Positions 1-11,437 of a stretch of 64,000 nucleotides of DNA are shown here, in pieces. Source of the DNA: Archegozetes longisetosus. Lineage: Eukaryota > Arthropoda > Arachnida > Sarcoptiformes > Trhypochthoniidae. Position numbers and translations under genes: made by a program. The notes under the pieces were generated by a model. That model ran no database searches and had not been told where the DNA came from. It saw nothing but the letters and a program-made list of their open reading frames with translations. The stretch covers positions 12,990,387 to 13,054,386 of the forward strand of contig JAEMBT020000006.1 of the NCBI GenBank assembly GCA_018873245.2. The letters run 5' to 3'. Within the stretch, counting starts at the first letter, position 1. Each line of letters opens with the position of its first letter.

Positions 1-1015
1 CCCTGTTGTTCCATATAGATAAGAGAACTGAGCATTTTTCGAGGTATTTTAAGTTTATCTGCAACAATTCCAGTCAAATACACATCTTCAAAGGGAACTG
101 CTGGCAATGATTTCGTTATTGCAGTTTCATATAACGCTAAAGCTTTAGATCCAGGTATTAAATATGGACCTCCAATATAATCAGGATAAAACTTTTCTGG
201 ATAGTCCCCTTCACTGATCGCCCATTTATTATTACCTCGAAGTACTGATGGATTTCGCCATAAATAACCGTATATTGAATTATCATTTGTTAAATTACAA
301 AATTTTATTAAATTATTAGTTAATATGAGAGAGTCATCATCGACTTTGAGCAAGTATTTAACAAATGGACAACTCATTGATGTCCAGCGTAATAGTCCCA
401 ACGCTTTAATAGTACAATTATAATAACTCTCATAGTAACCAAATTGTATAATATCTCCATATTTCTTATCTTCTTCTTCTAATCTCTTCTGAACAGTTTG
501 ATTCGTAGACAGACCAATAGCAAAGTATAATTTACTTTTCGGTTCAGCTTTTAAGTCGTGACCCCAAGTCTCACGAATAGTTTGACGTCTTTCAAATCCA
601 TCGACACGATTGAAAACTAATACTAATAGTAATAAATCTTTACCGAACTGTTCACTACACGACTTTTTGTCAATTATCATATTTGTCATGTCCAATACTT
701 GATTTGGATATATTAGTTTTGATTTTTCATTTAACTTATCAAACTTCGATAACTTTTTTAAGTGATCGTCTATTCTATGAACTTGTGCCACATGCTCAGC
801 TATTTCAGTTTTATTGAAATAAATTTTTATTAGATTGTTGTAAGAGCTATTTTTAATAATGGAATCCTTGGAGTTATTATTAACACTCGCATTTCTATAT
901 AGTAAGCAATATGTCATCAACGTGATCAACACTAGGACAATGAATGAGCTTTTATATTTCATTTTAAACTTTTGGTTGAAATTTTTGAAAAAATCAGCTG
1001 TCTTTGGAGTTGGCA
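1..1015 (-). CDS. beta-1,3-galactosyltransferase (GT31), 5' part; 3' end beyond window
   Basis: Type II Golgi enzyme that transfers galactose (or a related sugar) from a UDP-sugar in beta-1,3 linkage onto glycans. The open frame runs about 338 codons from ATG at 1015 to the window edge without a stop. A short cytosolic tail is followed by one hydrophobic anchor (about residues 26-41, FIVLVLITLMTYCLL), then a stem and the GT31 domain. Family motifs in order: ERRQTIRETWG, the metal-binding DDD in LLKVDDDS, the YIGGP loop, and EDVYLTG. A second in-frame ATG lies at 962 just before the anchor and could be the start. No intron is seen. The C-terminus is missing only because the window ends. A decayed copy of the 5' end lies at 5565-5890. 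Family assignment is firm; the acceptor sugar cannot be told. Confidence 0.88.
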
Positions 1016-1117
1016 TAAAATCTTTGAAGATTTAGTATATCATCATCTGAAATAAATTAAATGAGTTCTGTACTCTTAAATACCAAAAGAAATAAATCAT
1101 TACTTTTTATAAATATT

Positions 1118-1626
1118 ATTAGATGGAATCAGTGAAAACAGGAATTTCATATCTTTAAAACTATATTTAATAGAGAAATAATAATTATATGTCTAATGAA
1201 TATATTCGCCTCCTGTCTGGTTGATAAAAGCCCAACGAGGTCAGAGGTTACACTTACCAGTATCACTAATTTGTAGATTGACTTCTTTCTTATAACATGT
1301 TCGGAAGTAGCATCAAACTAAAATTAATTTTTAAAAATTTTATCTGACTTGTTTATTTTGCAAGTCAAAATAAGCAATTTGCAAGAATAAAGAGAAAAAA
1401 CTAAAAGTTATGAAAATGAAGTTCAACTTCATACTGTGTGCTCAAAAGTTTTAAGTGTTAAATCAGTCTAAACAATAGCGCCATTGGTAAGTGTAATCTC
1501 TGATCTCGCTGGGCCTTTATCAACCAGACGGGAGACGAATATATTCATTATATATGTAATTATTATTTTGCCATTAAATATTCTTTTGAAAATTCGAAGT
1601 TCCGGTTTTCATTGATTCCATCTAAT
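1118..1626. mobile_element. foldback MITE, ~140-bp inverted arms
   Basis: The stretch from AGATGGAATCAGTGAAAAC (about 1121) to about 1262 is repeated in reverse complement from about 1488 to TTGATTCCATCT (about 1622). Arms are roughly 85-90% identical, with about 225 bp of AT-rich spacer and no coding capacity. It sits about 100 bp upstream of the galactosyltransferase start, so it could affect that promoter. The transposase family cannot be assigned. Confidence 0.75.
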
Positions 1627-1632
1627 ATTAAT

Positions 1633-2450
1633 AAATCTCTTTATAGAAACTCATTTATTATTTGTAGAGCAATTATTGTAAATTAACCTGGATTTTATTT
1701 TGTTTAATTTTTTATATTAAGGAAAAGAATTATTTGATTTAAAAGAATATGAGTGCCTGAGCGAATAAGAATATGAAATCAGTATTTGTATAAACTTAAA
1801 TATATACCTAGTGATTTCAAAAAGTAGACCATAGCATGCAGAAGCGTTTCATTTGCAAACCATATTTGTGTCTATTATTAATTAAATATATTAGCCTAAA
1901 CATTAGAAATAATTGATCTTATTGCATTGAATTAAAAAGAAATAACTTCAATTGCAATAGTGTCCAACATAGACCAGCTCGTTTTATCAATATTTCCCAT
2001 AATTGAGTAAAATTGAAAGGTATTTATGAAGGAATAGCAAAAAATTTATAATGATAAATTTCCGATTTTTTTCTAATATTTATGCTAATGTTTTCGATCA
2101 AAAAATAAATACATATGCAATTTTCAAGTGAAACGCTTCTTCATGATATGGTTTGCTTTTTGAAGTCCCTACGCACAAGTAGTGCAGAACTGATTATCAT
2201 TTATTCAAAGCTTTTAATTTATGGTTTTGCGTATTTTAGATCGAATAATTATTTTTCACATTGTTTGTGATTGAAAATTAAATTATGATTTAAAGCTAAT
2301 CAAAATGGCGTTTAAAAGTATTTGTATTTAATTATTCCACCATAAAATATAATGCAGTATGTTCTTAAACTAGTGTCCTACGTCTGGGGACTTGACTCCT
2401 AAACTAAATTATAGATTTTTATGAAAGAGGTGTTATTTTAAAGAAATCTT
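1633..2450. other. intergenic, nothing recognised
   Basis: AT-rich sequence without a credible reading frame or clear repeat. Confidence 0.5.
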
Positions 2451-2451
2451 C

Positions 2452-3446
2452 AAAGGAGGAATTCCATTTTTAGAGGTAATTGCAACATCGCAAAACCTAT
2501 ACCAAAATACTTGCCAGGTCAAGTACTACAACCTTGCTTATGGGAGTTTAGTTGTTGAGGGCGGGGTTCACCCGCTAGATGAATCTAAAGTTGTAATCAG
2601 AAATTGAGGAAAACACGAATACGAGGTGCAGAATCCTATTAATCCAAGTATGCTGAACCGATAATGATGTTATTTTTCAATAGAACGTGGAAAAGGCAGT
2701 TTTCTTAAAATAGATAATAAATCATTTATTCGCCAATACATGTTGCGATCAGTGTGGCCTATACCATTAGGTTCTTCTAGTGCTCACTAGCCACAACTTG
2801 TCAGAGCCTGTGTCAGTGGTTTCCAGAATCAAATAAACCTCATTCAACCAGGCAGCAGGTTTTAGAATCTTAGGGAGGTGCCGGCCATACCCAAGATACC
2901 AAAGAACTGTCATGATATGTGCATAACATACGACAGTTCTAAGGCCATTTTCGCATTGACAACAGTATTCTGCCAGTCTCGGCATCAAATTTTCTTTGTC
3001 TACTAAAGCGCAGACAAAGTACTTTATGCTATTCTGGGGCCTGACGGCAAAACCTGGCGAGGAGGGAGACTGTAGCTCATTTATCATTGGATCCCCTCTC
3101 TCCAAGGATCGAGCGCAGGCTTTATTTGAGAGGGTACCCCTCGACTAATAGCAAGCCTGTTATCTGCCATCACCACGAAGAGGTGGCCCCGTTCGCAGCC
3201 TCATGTTCTACCAGAACGATGTCATCACCATACGATTTAGCATGATCGAATTAGTGTGAATAGACTCCTCATATGTCTGTTTTCCGTGAGCTTTACATTT
3301 GGAGCCCTCTAGCGGCTAAACCCGATGACCTACAACCGTGCGGTCAACAACAAAGTTGTAGTACTAGACATTGTGGGTATATTGGTATAGTATTTATGAT
3401 GTTACAATTACCTCTACTGGCCCATAGAAAATGGACATCCTCCTTT
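2452..3446. mobile_element. internally deleted DDE_Tnp_4-type element with AAAGGAGG ends
   Basis: Inverted ends of about 105 bp (from AAAGGAGG at 2452 and its complement ending at 3446; both continue into AGAGGTAATTG(C/T)AACATC) enclose GC-richer DNA with the tail of a transposase on the minus strand. At about 1 kb, against 4.6 kb for the related copy at 6835-11437, this is a deletion derivative. Confidence 0.65.
2767..3105 (-). pseudogene. transposase C-terminal fragment with SWIM-like zinc motif
   Basis: The translated frame contains CQCENGLRTV, then CYAH and IMTVLWYLGYGRH. This is the Cys/His motif at the C-terminus of DDE_Tnp_4 transposases; the same motif is recoverable at the 3' end of the 7678-10834 pseudogene. 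No DDE catalytic core is present, so it cannot be active. An acidic tail ends near 2767. It lies inside the 2452-3446 element. Confidence 0.65.
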
Positions 3447-3564
3447 GTATATCCCAAATTTTCATGAAATTATCTTACATATTCTTTGAGTTACAATAGC
3501 TTAAAGTCAAAATTTAGAATTTTTCCATGGGAATTGCATCAAAATAATTTTACGTAGTTATCCC

Positions 3565-4310
3565 TTAATGGAAATTCGGATCATATATGGTCCGAATTTT
3601 CGTTTAAAGTTTAAGAAGTTTGAATAACTTTCAAGCGCAAAAACTCAGATTTGCTATTATTAAGCAAATACTGTATGATAACAATAGTAGAATAAAAGTA
3701 TATATTATTTTTATATTAAATACTTGCATTATAAGAACAAATTTAATGCGTAGTTTACATATATGAGAATAAAATTCACAAAAAATGGATAAAAATATTT
3801 TTGATGATCAAGAATTTTATTTTCTTATTGAAAGAAGAATAAATAGTGATAATAGTGATGATGAAGAACTTGAACAGCAAAGAAAAAAGAAAAAAATTGG
3901 CACTTAAACAGTTACCTCTGGTCTCAAATTATCAAAAATTATTCCTTATCGCCAAAAACTTTGCTCTTCCTAAGAAACGATTTGCACCTGGACCACATTT
4001 GCCACAATATAAAGGTAGTAGACAGAAATACGTACTCTGTAGATATCAATTTGCGAACAAAAGATTTGATTCAACTGCAAGTAAAACATATTTCTCTTGT
4101 CAAACATGTGAACTTCCTCTATATCTCAACAAGAATCATAATTTTTTTGCAGAATTCTACGAGAATTAATTCAGTTCTGTTACATTTTCAATAGTACACA
4201 TAAATCGTAATAATTTAGCATAGTTAAAGATTTTTTAAAAATAAAGTTGTACTCTTTATAATAAATTTTAAATTCCGACCATATATGGTCCGAATTTTCA
4301 TTTCCATTAA
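3565..4310 (+). mobile_element. piggyBac-type deletion derivative flanked by TTAA
   Basis: TTAA at 3565-3568 and 4307-4310 brackets 738 bp. Both ends begin TGGAAA and include ATTCGG(A/T)CCATATATGGTC-like inverted repeats. TTAA target duplication is diagnostic of the piggyBac superfamily. The interior keeps only the two ends of a transposase gene. Confidence 0.8.
3785..4169 (+). pseudogene. piggyBac transposase, N- and C-terminal remnants only
   Basis: ATG at 3785 opens a short acidic frame (DDQEFYF, then SDNSDDEELEQQ) ending at a stop at 3905-3907, typical of a piggyBac N-terminus. A different frame then gives a cysteine-rich tail (KYVLC, FSCQTCELPLYL, FAEFYEN) up to TAA at 4169, resembling the piggyBac C-terminal zinc-binding domain. 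The whole catalytic DDD region is absent. It could be mobilised only in trans. Confidence 0.65.
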
Positions 4311-5104
4311 GAGATAATAAATAATAATTACCAAATAGAATGCGTAAACACGTTATGTTGCGTTATAATTAGTTAAAATCCAGCGTTTAGTTATAAAATT
4401 AATAATCGAAATAATTAATTCGATACCAACGCATAATTAGACCAACAGTTAACAAACAAAACTAAACTTTGAGCTAACCTCAACTTTTACTTTATCTATA
4501 GTGTATTTAATACCACATAGCACTTGAAGCCTTTATTTATATCGCAACCAATTGAAGCTTATTTCGATTCCTGTTTCTATTGAAATTCTTATCTCATGGA
4601 CTCAATAAAATGCAGTTTCATTTTGTTGAGCAAAAAAGATAAGATTAAGCGTTTAATTATAAGAGTCCATGCCAGACTCCTAAGGGATTCTGCCTAATTG
4701 CGACCCCGGGATTTGACTATTATTATTAAAATAGAATTCAAGATAAGCATAAAATTTTAAATCTGCTTATTCCATAGTTTAGTCCCTAGAGAGAGTTAAA
4801 GTTGAAAATTTAAATATGTAATTTGACTAAAATTTGTAAAACTTCTTCAAATAAAGCATATAATTCGACTAAAATGACTGTTAAGAATCGAATTAACTTA
4901 AAATTTATTTGAAAATATTATGACAAATACTATATAACCATAACAGATCAATTTTTCGATTGTAAGCCGTCGTAATTTATGTAAATAGACGTAATTTTTT
5001 AAATATATATGCAGTCACGGAAAAATCTAAATTATCAACTAAATTTGATCTAGTTTCTTATACTTTAGTTCGATTTTGATTTCAGAAATATTGTTTTTGA
5101 TTAA
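4311..5104. other. intergenic, nothing recognised
   Basis: AT-rich; no coding or repeat structure that I can support. Confidence 0.5.
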
Positions 5105-5545
5105 TCATGGAAGAAATAATTTTTATAACAGATATTTTATAACTTGAAAACTACAAAGTGTATTTCGGATTTTTCAGTTATATTTTGTAAAGTTTAGAAA
5201 ATGAGTCGATACGTGATTCAGGAAATTTTTGAAAAATTACTCATTTGATCATGGTAGTTCGTTAAACATTATTGTATCAATACAATTCCTACTTACTCGT
5301 CGCTTGATTTCTACTTTACTTTTTCCAAAAGCTCATAACTCTATAAATTTCTCAAACTTTAGCTCTATTGTATTGATTAACATTAAAGCTTAACAAACTA
5401 CCATGTCAATTAGTAATTTTTCAGAAATTTCTAGAAACGCATGTCGACTCATTTTCTAAGCTTTACAAAATAGAACTGAGAAATCTGAAATATACCTTGT
5501 AGTTTCAAGTTATAAAATATCCATTATAAAAAAATTTATCAGGAT
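5105..5545. mobile_element. foldback MITE, ~180-bp inverted arms
   Basis: About 5105-5290 and 5365-5545 are reverse complements with roughly 80-85% identity. Shared blocks include GATATTTTATAACTTGAAA and GAAAATGAGTCGA. The loop is about 75 bp and there is no reading frame. Superfamily not assignable. Confidence 0.7.
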
Positions 5546-5564
5546 GAGTTTTCTTGACTTCAAA

Positions 5565-5890
5565 TGATGTGATGTTGTAAAAGTTATTTTTAATGATTTT
5601 GTTGAAAAATTTAAAGTTATTATTAATGCTTGGATTTGTATATAGTAAACAATGTCATAAAAAATGTGAACATTAGGACAATAAATAAGATTTTATATTT
5701 CATTTTGCACTTCTAAAAACTTTTCGTTGAAATCTTTGAATTTAATCATCATTCCTTCAAAGTTGGCATAAAATGTTCGGAGACCCAGTGTATCGCAATT
5801 TGAAAGAGATAAAAAATTAGTTCTAGACCTTTAAGTACTTAAAGAATATGTATTGTAAATCATTACTTTTTATTATAGAAATTATTAATA
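5565..5890 (-). pseudogene. decayed duplicate of the galactosyltransferase first exon
   Basis: This segment aligns collinearly with about 832-1125. Shared blocks include TTTTATATTTCATTTT (second start codon plus anchor) and AGTTGGCATAAAAT (first start codon), and similarity continues into the upstream flank (AATCATTACTTTTTAT). Indels and stops destroy the frame. The copy lacks the MITE now at 1118-1626, so that element probably arrived after the duplication. Confidence 0.7.
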
Positions 5891-6834
5891 AATCCTTTTT
5901 TCTTATAAAGCTTCTGCTTGTCACTTGATTAACAGCCTATAACAACTTTGTCAACGGAAGATTTATGTCAAAATCTAAAGTTAGTTCAATAAAATGGCCA
6001 AATTCAAAGTTATCGAAGAGTTATGTTTTCAGATTTTGGTTCTAGATTTCAACATATATATAATGAGCTATATTTTCATTCAGCTTTTACTCCGAATTAC
6101 AATTGAAATTACATATTTTTAAAATTTATTATAGTGATTATATTTGTTGGAGCAATATTCTGCGATAATAAGTTAAGAGAAATAATAAATTATAGACTAA
6201 AATTTTTAGATATAAATATGGATTTTAGTGGCATCATCATCTTCCATCCGGCTTGACATAATGGTTATAGCTTTTATATTGAACAATGCATGTTTGGTTG
6301 GGATTCGATAGATTATTTTATTTCTACATAGGTTAGGGTATTATTAAAATTTTAATTGAAATTCGGATTGAACATGGGCAAGAAATATGAATATTTTTCT
6401 TAACAAATCATTTGTTATATAGTGCAACTTCATAAAGTAATTCAACTGATGCCCCAAGAATTAAGAATTCACATTTGGTAGATTTATAGATGATATAATT
6501 TTGTTCCTAAGAATGTATTTATGTAATTCTAAAAGGAGAATATTATAAATAAAATATTAACACTTTAAATTTAGTATTCTTGCCTGTTCTTGTAATGTCA
6601 TATATTTGAAGAATGTATTCATATCGAATGGTTATTAAGTCAATTGTAATTCACTTACCATGTCATTTAGCAAAGGAACCTGAGTCATCGTGATTAATAG
6701 TGGCATAGCATTGAATGTTTTAGCATGTGTGGTTTTCCTTTCTTACTCCTCTCAAAATGCTCATTAAAACATATAACTGCACGCTTAAAATGTAAAATTA
6801 TACCAGGAATTAATAATTAGAGCGAAAGTATTAA
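5891..6834. other. intergenic, nothing recognised
   Basis: AT-rich; no credible reading frame. Confidence 0.45.
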
Positions 6835-7227
6835 AAAGGAGGGAGGACCATAAGGCGATATTTCGGGTATAGAGTTTTGACCCCCCTTAAAAGATGCATA
6901 TATAAGGGATACATATTTTATTTTAAAAATTATCCCTGAATTCAAAACGGTTTAGAAGATAATTTAATTTAAGTGAAATTTTTTTCAATAGGCACTATGG
7001 GAAAATATCTATTTTCAAAAGTTAATTTAACCCCCAGCCCCCCACTTTGATTTCAACGAAATTTTCATAGTAAATAGGGACATAGAGGAACATGTTTTTA
7101 GGAAAGTGTCAATGTGGATCAAGAATTTTATCATATCTAAAATCATTGTCAAATTCGAAATAATATCTTAAGGCTTATAGCAGTCAGATTTTTTAAAGTA
7201 CAGACCAGATATTAAAAGCCTTAAACG

Positions 7228-7420
7228 TAATTTATGAATGACCGGTTACGTCGTGATTTATGGATGATCCTTTAGCCGTAATTTACGGATGACCATTTTC
7301 GATGCGATTTATGGAGGCTCAATTTATGACGTGATTTATTGATGATTTAACTTAAATATAAATATTTTCAACGTAAATTATGGATGAACCCGTTTGATGC
7401 ACTTTATGTTTGGCACATTT
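7228..7420. repeat. degenerate tandem repeat, ~30-40-bp unit
   Basis: At least five units around CGTRATTTATGGATGAYC, each with a variable spacer, lie just inside the left TIR of the 4.6-kb element. Subterminal arrays of this kind can be transposase-binding sites; that role is inference. Confidence 0.6.
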
Positions 7421-7486
7421 GTAGTAGTCATGTGATACAAAAAATGAGATAGTTAAAAGATAAAAAAAGTTTTATTATCACCCGAA

Positions 7487-7560
7487 TGTTAATAGCTCAG
7501 TTGAATTATTTCATGGAAAATCAACAAGAAGATTGTGAGTTCGAATCCTGCCCGGGTACA
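7487..7560 (+). other. tRNA-like sequence (pseudo-tRNA or SINE head)
   Basis: TAGCTCAGTTG (A box) is followed about 40 nt later by GAGTTCGAATCCTG (B box), the internal promoter pattern of tRNA genes. The 5' and 3' acceptor strands do not pair, so a functional tRNA is unlikely. It lies inside the 4.6-kb transposon, upstream of the transposase. Confidence 0.35.
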
Positions 7561-7677
7561 TCTTTCATTCCATCAATAAATGTAAATAACTAAACATCAA
7601 ACGTTAATGCAATCACTAAACATTGTAAGACAAAAAATTCTAAGTATGTCTCATACAATAAAAGATTAGATAAATAA

Positions 7678-10600
7678 AAAACCAATTGGAAAAGATCACT
7701 TGAAGGTTCAGATAAACTGAGTCTCAGGGAATATTTGAATAAAAGGCTGTGCAAATGTGTCCCTGAAGATGGGTCCATATGCAATAAATGTTATATGGAT
7801 TACATTCATCATAAGGTTGCACAGGATAAAAACGAGCCTTCAAGTTCTCAGAATAGCATATCTTCAGAAGTTGCAGATTTGAATATATCAAGTCAGGTAT
7901 TAAGGATAAAATCAGCAGTTTTTAATGAACATCATTGTATGATTTGCCAAATCCCAAACGGCAATCTACTCCCCGCAATCTCAGCCTTAAATGTGTACAT
8001 TTCCCAAAGAGTCTACATAAAAGTTGGCGCACGGTGCTGCAAAGAGCATTTAACAGAGGAAAATAAATTAAGAGATGATGCGATATCACAATTAAGAATA
8101 AAAGATTCGGATATTAATCTCAATGAAATTGATAATTTACTTGAAAGCTTTTATAATGAAGTTAACAATCAAAGAAAACAAAATCTTAATAAATTCGAGA
8201 CATGGTCAGACAATGAGTGTAAAATCATGACAGGCTTCACAAAATCACAAATAGAAACCATTAAAATTAAATATGTCAACAAAATGAGAAATACAGAATT
8301 AGATTACTGATGAGCGAGTCTGGACCTCAAGACGGCTAAAGACCTGGGACCTGAGGTCCTGAGGTCCTAAAGTCCAGGTCCGAGTCCTTATATTTGGCAG
8401 AATTCCAGGTCCAGGTCCTGAGCTAGAGGTCCGAGTCCGGGTCTTTGATAAAGACTTCAGGTCCTGGACTCGGACTCCCTTTAAAACTTAAAAATTAACA
8501 ATAGACAAAATATTATCATTCAAAAATTTTAATTTTTATTAAATCATTGATAGTAAAATCAACAAATATTAATATAATATTAATCATTTATTTTTAAATT
8601 GCAAAATAAGTGATTCATGAAACGAGATACACGCAATGTCTAACAGAACTAATGCTCAATTGACTTCTCCTTTTGCTGATCAAATCTCCAGATTTGGAAA
8701 TACATGTTTTGAAGAAACACTATGCTGGAGTAATAAGTGTTTCAAATGCAAATGTAAAAGATAAGGAAATCCTAAACAATTTTTTCCACGAAAACAAAGG
8801 CTCAGTTTTCCAGTCAGCGATAAGCAAACGTACTTTTCAATTTCATCGTATGTTTCAACTCTTGTCTTTACAGATTTAGAGACAAACGAAACATTTGAAC
8901 TTTCAATTTGAAATTGAATGACCTGATGATAATTTTTCTTGAAGAAATCAACAAATACTTGTTTTACAGTTTGATCACTCTCAGAAAAATCGAGTTTCAA
9001 GCGAAGTCAAGTATAACAGCAAATTTTGTGATATCAGTTTCAAGTAAATCTTTATACTTATCAAACTTCAAAAGCATGTTTCAGCATAAAGTTTAATCGA
9101 ACTGTTACTTGAACTATTGTGATCATTTAATTGTTAATAAAAAGTTTGAGAACTAGCAAAATTAAGCATATGCTTACATATTTAGGTCGTGTTATAAGTT
9201 TGTTCCCTCTTTGAATGATTTCAAAAGTCACTCAATCCCTCACATAAAAGGCAATCATTATCAAATATTTCACTTACAGAATTTTTTTGTATCAGAGTCA
9301 GGGTCTTGAGGCCCGAGTCTTAAAGATTTGAAAAACCAAGGTCCCGAGTCCGGGTCCGAGTCTTGAGGTCGAGGTCCGAGTCCGAGTCCAGGTCTTCAAT
9401 TTTCCAAGAGGTCCGAGTCCGGGTCCTGGGTTAGAGGTCCAGGTCCCAGGTCCGAGTCTTTCAAAAAGACCTGAAGACTCGGACCTGCTCATCAGTAAAT
9501 TAGATCAGTCTCAACTGGTTTAGTAGTTTATCTAACAAAGTTACGATCTGGATTTACTAACAAAGGATTAGCAGTGGTTTTTGGCCTTGAATTACACAAT
9601 GTAAAAAAATGTATTAAAGCAGTAAGATCTGAATTACAACAAACACTAGTAAAACAAAAATTGGGTTTTAAGAATATAACTCGTGATAAGATCAAAGATA
9701 ATATGACTACACTTTCTAAAGAATTATTTGCAGAGAATAGTGATAAGATCGTAACGCTATGGGATGGTACATATGTATACATTCAGAAAAGCTCAAATAA
9801 CCGATTTCAAAGACAAACATTTAGCGTTCAGAAAAATCGAAGTTTAGTTAAGCCATTTATAGCATGTTGCTAAAATGGATATGTCCTGGATGTATACAGT
9901 CCATTTCAAGCAAATAAGAATGACGCAACCATAATGAAAGAAGTATTTGAATTCGATAAAAAATTGGATGTGTTTGAAAAAGGAGATGTATTTGTTGTTG
10001 ATCGAGGGTTTCGGGATGTGAAAAAATATCTTGAAGAAAAAGGATACGAAGTTCGAATGGCAGAATGCTTGACTAAAAATCAAAAGCAACTTAGTACATC
10101 TCAAGCAAATAAATCACGATTTGTAACAAAAGTAAGATATATGGTTGAAGTCGTCAACGGAAAACTAAAACAGTTTCGCAGTTTAGATCGAGTTGAACAA
10201 AATAGTTCTCTCTTAACATTGCAAATGGACATTAAAATTGCTGCGAGTCTGATCAATGAATTCTTTGAGGCACCATCACCTGACTGTGATGAACATTTCG
10301 TTGCCCAATTAATGAAAAGTAGGATAAATAGAGTTAATACGTTACACAACTTAGTCGAAATGCAAAATCTCGATAGATCGTCTTCAAAATTCAAAAAAGT
10401 TGACTCTAATGAATTAACAAACTTTCCTCGGCTTGATATGAGTGACCTTAAGTATTTAACATTAGGTTCTTATCAATTAAAACAAAGTGTAGGATACTAT
10501 GTTGAGCATGTTTACAGACCTGGTTCCTTCTTAATAGAGAAGCACACAGAGATTACCGGATTTATCCGATGCAAAATGCAATCCAGACATTCAAATCAAT

Positions 10601-10834
10601 TAAAATATACAACTTATTTACAATACGAACCAAACTCTGAGGGCATAGAATCAATAATCAGTTATATGTGTCATTGTAAAAATGGGCACAGTTGGCATGT
10701 GCTCACATGTAACAACTCTAATATGGTTTCTTGGAAATGCTCGATTTCATGGGCCAATCCGCGCTAATGCAGAATATCTTAATAACATATTTAATAACTA
10801 TGTAATTGATGACAGTGATAGCGAAAATGAATAA
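7678..10834 (+). pseudogene. DDE_Tnp_4 transposase with THAP-like N-terminus and SWIM-like tail, disrupted
   Basis: The open frame begins after a stop at 7675-7677 with no ATG. N-terminal Cys/His region: CKCVP, CNKC, CMIC, CCKEH. The helix-turn-helix part (WSDNECKIMTGFTKSQIE) is cut by the 1.2-kb insertion at 8305. Coding resumes as LTKLRSGFTNKGLA and reaches the catalytic region: WDGTYVYIQKSS (first Asp), VVDRGFRDV (second Asp), then VEVVNGKLKQF. Lesions are the insertion, a frameshift near 9520, an in-frame TAA at 9871-9873 and a frameshift near 10690. After the last one the frame reads CSHV, IWFLGNARFHG and an acidic tail to TAA at 10834. It is dead as it stands. Confidence 0.8.
8305..9497. 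mobile_element. non-autonomous hAT-type element (1193 bp) with 8-bp TSD
   Basis: Termini TACTGATGAGC and GCTCATCAGTA are perfect inverted repeats, flanked by the direct repeat AATTAGAT at 8297-8304 and 9498-9505. An 8-bp duplication is the hAT signature. Both ends carry about 170 bp of GGTCC/GAGTCC-rich subterminal repeats; the AT-rich middle has no transposase. A solo end of the same family is at 24430-24589. Confidence 0.85.
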
Positions 10835-11437
10835 AAAATGATGGAAGTGGTAGGATTCAATGTCTAGACTACCCCCTTGAGCCTTGATGGGGCTTAAGGC
10901 ATTGGTGTAGATGACGCCTTTAACTCGACCGAGACTGACACGATCTTTCATTCGGAAGCGCGCGTCTCACGTCAGCTCAGAAGTAGTGTAGTGACGCACA
11001 CTGCCAGGGAAGAAGCAATATCATCGAGACAAATGTTCTAAGTGATCATCAATAGCTCAATAACTAACACTATGGGAAGTGGTCCAAGACTTTTGCAATA
11101 TTCTCTATTAATCTATGGAGTTAATTAACATTTTAGATATGATAAAGTTCTTGATCCACATTGACACTTTCCTAAAAACATCTTCCTCTATGTCCCTATT
11201 TACTATGAAAATTTCGTTGAAATCAAAGTGGGGGCTGGGGGTTAAATTAACTTTTGAAAATAGATATTTTCCCATAGTGCCTATTGAAAAAAATTTCACT
11301 TAAATTAAATTATCTTCTAAACCGTTTTGAATTCAGGGATAATTTTTAAAATAAAATATGTATCCCTTATATATGCATCTTTTAAGGGGGGTCAAAACTC
11401 TATACCCGAAATATCGCCTTATGGTCCCTCCTCCTTT

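Larger units (their letters stand above)
6835..11437 (+). mobile_element. 4.6-kb DDE_Tnp_4 DNA transposon with ~308-bp TIRs
   Basis: 6835-7142 and 11130-11437 are inverted repeats of about 308 bp and roughly 97% identity, starting AAAGGAGG. They enclose a THAP-like/DDE_Tnp_4 transposase gene that is now broken, a tandem repeat near the left end and a nested hAT-type insertion at 8305-9497. THAP plus DDE_Tnp_4 with long TIRs suggests the ISL2EU/Harbinger-like group, but that name is inference. High TIR identity beside a decayed gene suggests late mobility in trans or gene conversion of the TIRs. Confidence 0.8.

Noticed and set aside
7487..7560. Functional tRNA gene
   Set aside because: A and B boxes are present but acceptor-stem strands do not pair; kept only as tRNA-like.
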